Source: Siphonodentalium dalli
Lineage: Eukaryota; Mollusca; Scaphopoda; Gadilida; Siphonodentaliidae
NCBI GenBank assembly: GCA_032622095.1
Contig: CP136061.1
Span: 199,198,244-199,262,243 of the forward strand
Reading direction: 5' to 3'
Length of the DNA: 64,000 nucleotides
Shown here piece after piece: positions 62,101 through 64,000 of this stretch (its first letter is position 1; each line of letters starts with the position of its first letter). A model generated the notes under the pieces. The model was not told the DNA's origin, made no database searches, and saw nothing but the letters and a program-made list of their open reading frames with translations. The position numbers were made by a program, and so were the translations under genes.

Positions 62101-63680
62101 GATTTAACTATTCGCATTACTAAATCCTTCGCCATAGCCTACAGGGCACTTCCCTCATCTAATTGTTATTAAATACTTCATATGGATCTTAGGGGTAACC
62201 ACTGGATGTGAGCCATCAAACTCTTCCAAATTTCATTGAAAAACATTGCCACTAGTGACCATCTTGGATTTCACATGTGAAGCCATCAGCACGCCCTGCA
62301 GCCGACATTTATTGGAGAAATGTTTTTAAAATTTACAGGCATGTTTAGGATCACTTCAAGATGGCTGTCAAATTTGAACGATATTCAATCAAATTCATGG
62401 CTGCTGGCAGCTATCTTGGATATTACTCTTTGCGTTACTAAATCCTTTGGCACACCCAACCGACCACATCTCTTGTCCGATCTCTATATGGATTTTTTGG
62501 GTGACCACTAGATGAGAGCCATCAAATTTTTCTGAATTTTGTTAAAAAACATGGCCAATGTTGACATCTAGTATTACATAGACTTCTAACTTTCCGTATT
62601 CCTTATCACTCCTTTAACTGTAATATTTTATATTAGCTCCAAGTCGAGCTTCAGTGTCATTTACACTTTCATTTTCAACAGAATAATTATAAAGCAGAAA
62701 AATTCATAAATAAAGTGTTTTATGTTGTTCACTATTATGATGGCAATCAATTGAGTGTTCAATCGTTTTGTTCATGTTTTCCATTCTACTGTTATTTATC
62801 TTTGTTTATATGAAAATGTTGGGGGATTTTTCCCATCCAAGCAGATATCTCACCCATACTTTGTCAGTTCGAATTTGCCACCATGGGGCTATGCCAGCAC
62901 CGCCGGTGAAATCTCTTGTTGTAACAGGAGGTCTGGAACCCTGAATGCATCTTTAACAGCTGGCGTCTTTATTTCACATGGTGATCAGTTAATTATAATA
63001 ACATCACTTTATTTAACCAGTATGTGACAAAACCATTATTGAGAATGAAATTCATTGAGAATTCTTTTCACAAAATATTTTAGATTGGATCAGAGGACAA
63101 TGTATTGATACAATTAACGATAACATAATTATATAAATCGATTACGTTTCATCTCGCCTTCCATGTTATAAAAACACTCATTTTACAACTTGCCAAAAAT
63201 GGAAATGCTGTTCATATTTTTCTCTATCCCATATATACTGCTATTACATCTGCCAATGTATTCTCAAAATCTTCTTTGGCTCTTTGATGGTTTGGCTATA
63301 CTACTAAATCAACAAATAATAGATCCCCATGAAACAAAAGGATTTTTACAGTATTAATCTTCAAAGGTTAATTTTTTTAATTAGATAGTGTCATCAACCA
63401 GGCGTATGATAGATCATGACACAGATTGTGATCTGAGGAGATGGAAATCTATAATAACTAAATGTCTTGAATTAGTCCCTTTTGTAACACTAACTTCTTA
63501 CTACAATTAGGTGAACGACTTTGTACAGGATGCAGTTGCTAAGGGAGGCAGGCTGTTACTAGGTGGCAAGCATCACCCTCAGGGTTCAAATTTCTATGAA
63601 CCAACTCTCGTAGCTGATGCAACAAAGGATATGAGGTGTTCAACTGATGAAATATTTGGACCCTTAGCCCCAGTGTACAG
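31991..63680 (+). CDS. ALDH5A1: ALDH5A1: succinate-semialdehyde dehydrogenase, partial gene, nine exons
   Basis: SSADH oxidises succinate semialdehyde to succinate with NAD+ in mitochondria, the last step of the GABA shunt. Nine exons, each with AG before and GT after, join with compatible phases into about 423 codons. Hallmarks in order: [46 protein letters not shown] (catalytic Asn), MITRK (Arg matching human Arg213, substrate carboxylate), [16 protein letters not shown] (catalytic Glu), [12 protein letters not shown] (Arg matching human Arg334 and the catalytic Cys), FGPLAPVY. These support SSADH over other aldehyde dehydrogenases. Odd point: human SSADH has Cys-x-Cys at the active site; here it is Cys-Ile-Ser, so the redox-switch partner is missing. 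The 5' coding exon is not identified, and the last ~100 residues lie beyond the window. Introns of 1.1-7.4 kb are filled with transposons. Confidence 0.93.
32154..32555. other. ALDH5A1 intron, unassigned start
   Basis: Nothing recognised before the candidate element at 32556. Confidence 0.4.
32556..35415. mobile_element. Candidate 2.9-kb DNA transposon with short inverted ends
   Basis: GGGCCATTCCATG at 32556-32568 is mirrored exactly at 35403-35415. TATT lies directly outside both ends (32552-32555, 35416-35419). Copies of TAACACACGTGACAGA and variants occur inside (32920-32937, 35064-35098, 35389-35402). The match is only 13 bp, so the boundaries are uncertain. No transposase was recognised. 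The segment holds the 122-bp tandem repeat. Confidence 0.35.
34150..34740. repeat. ~122-bp tandem repeat, four units plus partial ends
   Basis: GAGATCTCGGAAACGGGTGG recurs at 34264, 34386, 34508 and 34629 (periods 122, 122, 121). Each unit continues AGCTATCGACTTGAAATTTG, TATCTTGCCCCGGATAC, ATTTTATCGGGT and CGCCAGCTTCGCGCATGC. A (TGTC)n-rich stretch precedes it (34098-34137). GC content is well above the surroundings. Long frames on both strands are repeat artefacts. Confidence 0.85.
35420..37032. other. ALDH5A1 intron, unassigned
   Basis: A poly-C run at 35640-35650 and three short CACTCCTGTTACCA repeats at 36274-36325. No gene recognised. Confidence 0.4.
37033..37270. mobile_element. TTAA-type MITE, degraded relative of 10505-11202
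   Basis: Left end TAATCCTTTCTATACTAAAT and right end TATTTAGTATAGAAAGTTTT mirror each other. The internal GGTGGGAAATGTTCAGA also occurs in the family. The flanking TTAA is degraded. Confidence 0.5.
37407..37528 (+). CDS. ALDH5A1: ALDH5A1 second exon
   Basis: Preceded by TTTATAG and followed by GTATAT. Completes the split codon and encodes [20 protein letters not shown], then [20 protein letters not shown] and K. N-terminal NAD-binding region of the aldehyde dehydrogenase fold. Ends in phase 0. Confidence 0.93.
37552..37830. repeat. Degenerate intronic repeat, 'gactatagaaatga/ctgtccgt' type
   Basis: CGAAAAGTTAATATTTGGGG, GACTATAGAAATGACC and tandem CATCTGTCC words. The same start recurs at 60391-60440 (TCGGGAGACTATAGAAATGA). 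A host-wide repeat rather than a gene. Confidence 0.5.
37990..39101. repeat. Pair of ~130-150 bp direct repeats 1 kb apart
   Basis: 37990-38142 and 38976-39101 share AAATATAAGAGTTA, GAGGATCGGACAACAA, CCCGAGGGCTT, TCTCCTCTACCAAAGA, CCAACCTCCTAAGAAAAA and TTTTTTCGGGGGATGTGTGG in the same order. The sequence between has no retroviral-type genes. Confidence 0.65.
39944..40026. repeat. Perfect hairpin, 38-bp arms, 7-nt loop
   Basis: CTTGCAGATAAAGATGGATA and the following 18 bases (39944-39981) are repeated exactly as reverse complement at 39989-40026 around the loop AATAATA. It lies in an ALDH5A1 intron, so it would be transcribed as part of the pre-mRNA. Confidence 0.9.
40375..42040. repeat. Degenerate tandem repeat of the 'gctcacctgagacgaag' type
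   Basis: Begins AGCTCACCTGAGACGAAGTC and CGTCCATCCGTCCGTC. Units of roughly 140-160 bp then follow, carrying TTCATATTTGGTGTGGATG, TAGGTGACTCCCATTCAG, TTGTTCAAATGAGGTCA and CAGGGCCATAACTCTTTCC, progressively more diverged to about 42000. Similar arrays are familiar from mollusc and other lophotrochozoan genomes (general knowledge). Confidence 0.7.
42440..42523 (+). CDS. ALDH5A1: ALDH5A1 third exon
   Basis: Preceded by GCTTTTCCAG and followed by GTATGT. Exactly 28 codons: [18 protein letters not shown], then [10 protein letters not shown]. Phase 0 at both ends. Confidence 0.93.
43085..43425. repeat. Degenerate ~100-bp tandem repeat upstream of the LINE
   Basis: GATCATCATCATTCAT, TGTGTTATATTCTCTG, CTTCTGTCTCGTGAT, then CTCATCATAACTGTGAA and ATCTGG recur about three times with drift (TCTGGACAGCAT at the later unit borders). 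It lies about 300 bp before the PHD frame of the LINE and might be its 5' UTR or unrelated intron sequence. Confidence 0.45.
43749..44123 (+). CDS. LINE N-terminal PHD-finger segment
   Basis: Starts [18 protein letters not shown]. The zinc ligands follow a PHD pattern: C7, C10, a Cys pair near CCDLC, the His of QWIHLRC, and WFCYHC. PHD-like zinc fingers occur at the N-terminus of several CR1-group LINE proteins, where they are thought to act in chromatin or RNA binding. The last codons (44121-44123) are the start of the inserted hAT-type element, which supplies the stop. The original frame ran on into the endonuclease. Confidence 0.8.
   Translation: MPLKYPCSTCNKSVRKNQDALCCDLCDQWIHLRCSKLLKTDFMKQANDDSPWFCYHCNETLFPFNHMEEEALFRLALFDMKQEYTHTNSNKSFLMNPFTLNDDFREEHQMDDDDYNLNPVNPEN
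44121..45291. mobile_element. hAT-type non-autonomous element, 1171 bp, inserted in the LINE
   Basis: TIRs TAGTGATGAGCCGAT at 44121-44135 and mirrored at 45277-45291. Subterminal AATCGG/CCGAT words are dense at both ends (GGAATCGGCCGATTGTG left, GCGGCCGATTGTGATC right). Target duplication CTGAAAAC (44113-44120) on the left against CTGAAAC (45292-45298) on the right: 8 bp with one base lost. This fits hAT. No transposase domain was recognised inside. Confidence 0.85.
45292..46690 (+). pseudogene. LINE endonuclease domain (APE-type)
   Basis: Apurinic-endonuclease-like domain of the LINE that nicks target DNA. Motifs: [26 protein letters not shown] (catalytic Glu region), [35 protein letters not shown] (Asp/Asn motif), TLIDNIFSN and [12 protein letters not shown] (catalytic Asp-His). 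A linker with IRRKNKLYK and the [10 protein letters not shown] motif that usually precedes the RT follows. After about 46668 this frame is wrong (FFILYPTNR then stop); the true continuation is in the +1 frame. Confidence 0.85.
46660..48236 (+). pseudogene. LINE reverse transcriptase and C-terminal region
   Basis: RT domain (RVT_1): [66 protein letters not shown] (first catalytic Asp), [20 protein letters not shown] at about 47292, LFADDTNAF (catalytic Asp pair at about 47388-47396) and [10 protein letters not shown], then the [13 protein letters not shown] motif, [18 protein letters not shown] and the C-terminal WNELP. The catalytic residues are intact. The reading frame is open upstream to 46524, but those first ~45 codons are out-of-frame endonuclease sequence. 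Open over more than 500 codons, so the insertion is fairly young. Confidence 0.9.
48915..48939 (+). repeat. LINE 3' tail, (TTGAATC)n
   Basis: Three and a half TTGAATC units directly after AATAAATCTTA. Marks the 3' end of the LINE; ALDH5A1 intron sequence follows. Confidence 0.8.
48940..49500. other. ALDH5A1 intron, degenerate repeat sequence
   Basis: Two to three diverged units with TTCATATTTGGTATATGGAT, CCTGAGTTATAGCCCTTA and CATAACTTGAACAAAATTC, related in style to the 40.4-kb array. No gene. Confidence 0.5.
49500..49720. mobile_element. Palindromic TTAA-type MITE with two hairpins
   Basis: Two near-perfect hairpins (about 49509-49578 and 49608-49675), built from GCCAATGCATGCTCTTATAT, GCGAGTCTCCCATAGGGAG and their mirrors. 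The right end CATCATGAAAGGG is followed by TTAA (49721-49724). The left end is less clear. Confidence 0.6.
49902..50072 (+). CDS. ALDH5A1: ALDH5A1 fourth exon
   Basis: Preceded by ATTAATCATAG and followed by GTGAGT. 57 codons, phase 0: [54 protein letters not shown]. The intron falls inside the PWNF motif, right before the catalytic Asn region. Confidence 0.95.
50073..51209. repeat. ALDH5A1 intron with three degenerate ~150-bp units
   Basis: GATCTAAATGAAATTTGGTA, GATCTGAATGAATTTTGATG and GATCTCTTTGAAATTTTGTG head three diverged units at about 50337, 50486 and 50634, each followed by a GTTCACC/GTTTCACC word. Same style as the 40.4-kb array. Confidence 0.5.
51210..51326 (+). CDS. ALDH5A1: ALDH5A1 fifth exon
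   Basis: Preceded by CTCTCTATTCAG and followed by GTAAGT. 39 codons: [39 protein letters not shown]. Holds the catalytic Asn (N of WNFP), the Arg of ITRK that matches human Arg213, and the KPAEDTP NAD-binding motif. Confidence 0.95.
51601..51664. repeat. Hairpin GTCCCCAGTTTATAG / CTATAAACTGGGGAC
   Basis: 15-bp perfect arms separated by ~35 nt. A further 15-bp inverted pair (TTTATTACATGATCC, 51679-51693 and 52045-52059) lies downstream and may bound a ~380-bp element. Confidence 0.6.
52135..52203. repeat. Perfect hairpin, 33-bp arms, 3-nt loop
   Basis: GCCAATGCATTCTCTTATAT and the following 13 bases (52135-52167), loop ATA, then the exact reverse complement (52171-52203). It is the core of the palindromic MITE family. 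TTTAACCCTTTCAGTGCC at 52083-52100 is the TTAA-type end seen at 56688. Confidence 0.9.
52420..52563 (+). CDS. ALDH5A1: ALDH5A1 sixth exon
   Basis: Preceded by ATTGCTTTCAG and followed by GTGAGA. 48 codons: [45 protein letters not shown] is the dinucleotide-binding turn of the Rossmann fold. Confidence 0.95.
52564..54177. other. ALDH5A1 intron, unassigned
   Basis: A short 40.4-kb style repeat (about 52680-52770), then a poly-C run at 53252-53262 and another at 53985-53995. No gene. Confidence 0.4.
54178..54389. mobile_element. Palindromic TTAA-flanked MITE, 212 bp
   Basis: TTAA at 54174-54177 and 54390-54393. Ends CCCTTCCATGACTGATG on the left and, on the opposite strand, CCTTTCATGATTGGAG on the right. 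Inside are GCCAATGCATATATAAGAGA and TCTCTTATAAATGCGAGGCT/TATGGGAGACTC, a relic of the family's double hairpin. The target duplication supports a piggyBac-type origin. Confidence 0.7.
54884..55137. mobile_element. TTAA-type MITE, relative of 10505-11202
   Basis: TTAA (54880-54883), then CCCTTTCTATACTAAAG. Central hairpin AATGTTCAGATAATAAGTTC around 54932-54998. The right end on the opposite strand reads CACTTTCAATTCC and AAATGGATTCTCCCAG, matching the left end of the 10505 element. Confidence 0.6.
55194..55346. mobile_element. TA-flanked MITE, 153 bp
   Basis: CAGTAATGCCCTAAATAATC at 55194-55213 is mirrored exactly at 55327-55346, and the match resumes inside as TTAACCACAGCAGAAT. TA flanks both ends (55192-55193, 55347-55348). 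Tc1/mariner type by target site. Confidence 0.75.
55349..55819. mobile_element. Foldback element with ~110-bp arms
   Basis: Left arm (about 55351-55458): GATGGGGTCATTGTCACAAG, then three units of CACATTTGTAGCCAGCTT type. Right arm (about 55710-55818): the mirror image with AAAGCTGGCTACGAATGTGA units and CTTGTGACAATGACCCCATC. It directly adjoins the 153-bp MITE. Confidence 0.75.
56491..56634 (+). CDS. ALDH5A1: ALDH5A1 seventh exon
   Basis: Preceded by TTAAACTTACAG and followed by GTAAGT. 48 codons: [46 protein letters not shown]. Contains the catalytic Glu (MELGG) and the Arg of KFRNAGQ that matches human Arg334. The intron falls two codons before the catalytic Cys. Confidence 0.95.
56688..56749. 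mobile_element. 62-bp TTAA-flanked hairpin element
   Basis: CCCTTTCAGTGCCAAGTCCG followed by ATTT (56688-56711) is mirrored exactly at 56726-56749. The loop is 14 nt. TTAA flanks both sides (56684-56687, 56750-56753). It lies about 50 bp into the intron after the seventh exon. A related end occurs at 52084-52107. Confidence 0.8.
56984..58321. mobile_element. hAT-type non-autonomous element, 1338 bp
   Basis: The perfect 8-bp target duplication ACCCAGAG lies at 56976-56983 and 58322-58329. Ends: AGTGCCCTGCGAAAGC on the left (after AT), and AGGGCACTGCGAATCC on the right read on the opposite strand. Subterminal GATTCG/CGAATC words are dense at both ends (GATTCGAATTGG left; GATTCGATTCGAGATTCG right). 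No transposase was recognised; a 131-codon frame crossing its left end is a by-product. Confidence 0.75.
58497..59731. mobile_element. Probable second hAT-like element, ~1.2 kb
   Basis: The left end GGGCCCTGCGAACC, with TAGGTCGAACCGAACC and TTTCGAATCGAACCGA, is mirrored at the right by AATCGAACCGAACCTCGAAC and GGTTCGCAGG. Same design as 56984-58321 (CCTGCGAA end, TCGAA-rich subterminal repeats), but no clean 8-bp duplication, so the exact limits are uncertain. Confidence 0.55.
59732..60690. other. ALDH5A1 intron, unassigned plus one short repeat
   Basis: 60391-60610 holds a unit of the 'gactatagaaatga' repeat seen at 37.55 kb. Otherwise nothing is recognised. Confidence 0.4.
60691..60846 (+). 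CDS. ALDH5A1: ALDH5A1 eighth exon (catalytic cysteine)
   Basis: Preceded by AATGATTGCAG and followed by GTTTGA. 52 codons starting [18 protein letters not shown], then [20 protein letters not shown]. The Cys at codon 2 is the catalytic nucleophile. The residue two further on is Ser, where most SSADH proteins, human included, have a second Cys. Confidence 0.95.
60847..61490. other. ALDH5A1 intron, unassigned
   Basis: Nothing recognised beyond a short inverted match (AATACATG / TATTCAATGG region, 61275-61310). Confidence 0.35.
61490..62580. repeat. Degenerate intronic repeat, 'gtgaccactagatg' type
   Basis: At least four diverged units carry GGGTGACCTCTAGATGG or GGTGACCACTAGATG, AGCCATCAA, ATGGCCGCCAACAGCTATCT and CTTGGATATTACTCTTTGC. 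Frames crossing it are not genes. Confidence 0.65.
62581..63510. other. ALDH5A1 intron, unassigned
   Basis: No recognisable gene, repeat or RNA. Confidence 0.35.
63511..63680 (+). CDS. ALDH5A1: ALDH5A1 ninth exon (last in window)
   Basis: Preceded by ACTACAATTAG and followed by GTGAGA. Encodes [35 protein letters not shown] and [13 protein letters not shown], ending two bases into a codon. EIFGPLAPV is the family's conserved Glu-x-Phe-Gly-Pro motif (cofactor ribose binding). The remaining ~100 residues should follow beyond 64000. Confidence 0.95.
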
Positions 63681-64000
63681 GTGAGATCAGCTAACCATGA
63701 TACTCTAATAATTTCACCATAATTGGTCCTGTTACAGAGCTGTGCAATTTGGATCAACTGTCCAAAAAAATATCAAATTGGCACAAAAAATATCACCAAT
63801 GACCAAAAGTAAATGGCCCAAGAATTTCTACACAATGAAATACATCTCCGATTTTATGGCAGCCAGAAATTTGCCAAACCAATTAAACACAGTATCCTGA
63901 TTAACTGTATGAACAAAGAACTCTCACATCTTCATGCGTGCCTGGTCATTGTCTCGGTTCGTGCCTCTAGGATTTCAATAGATTGTACATTAAATGTGTC
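63681..64000. other. ALDH5A1 intron, unassigned
   Basis: Intron start after the ninth exon. No further exon is seen before the window ends. Confidence 0.5.

Overview
The window is eukaryotic nuclear DNA from an animal. It is AT-rich, its one large gene is split into short exons with canonical GT..AG borders, and most of the rest is transposable-element and tandem-repeat sequence. Degenerate intronic repeats of the 'gctcacctgagacgaag / cgtccatccgtccgtc / ggccataactctttcc' type, PHD-carrying CR1/L2-like LINEs and several marine-invertebrate style MITEs suggest a marine lophotrochozoan, possibly a mollusc or a relative. That placement is inference from repeat style, not a phylogenetic result.

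Only two host genes are convincing. (1) ALG10, minus strand, 7725-9128: an intact intronless 467-codon frame for the ER alpha-1,2-glucosyltransferase that adds the last glucose to the dolichol-linked oligosaccharide. (2) ALDH5A1 (succinate-semialdehyde dehydrogenase, the last step of the GABA shunt), plus strand, nine exons between 31991 and 63680. The exon phases chain without a gap for about 423 codons; the 5' end and the last ~100 codons are missing from what I can identify. The active-site Glu, Cys and both substrate-binding Arg positions are present, but the redox-partner Cys next to the catalytic Cys is Ser.

Layout: 0.8-2.3 kb, a broken LINE in which an SGNH-like segment is joined directly to the second half of a reverse transcriptase. 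3.3-3.9 kb, a TA-flanked MITE. 4.0-6.2 kb, a degenerate ~28-bp minisatellite holding a 358-bp foldback. 7.7-9.1 kb, ALG10. 9.5-30 kb, a gene-poor repeat field: elements built on GCTTAAGC arrays, TTAA-flanked MITEs, a broken MULE transposase, 133-bp tandem units full of AGGTCA half-sites, CCTTCGG minisatellites, a tandem and nested pair of 1.86-kb TIR elements, and a nested 1.25-kb inverted structure. 31.3 kb, a tRNA-type SINE just upstream of ALDH5A1. 32-64 kb, ALDH5A1, whose introns carry a nearly complete PHD-endonuclease-RT LINE (43.7-48.9 kb) split by a 1.17-kb hAT-type element, two further hAT-like elements, several TTAA- and TA-flanked hairpins, and 122-bp tandem repeats.

The two genes act in different compartments and pathways (ER N-glycosylation; mitochondrial GABA catabolism), and I see no functional link between them. 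I did not find a clearly new multi-gene system. The most interesting material is structural: families of hairpin-forming elements with perfect or near-perfect arms, the LINE/hAT nest, and the changed redox motif in ALDH5A1.
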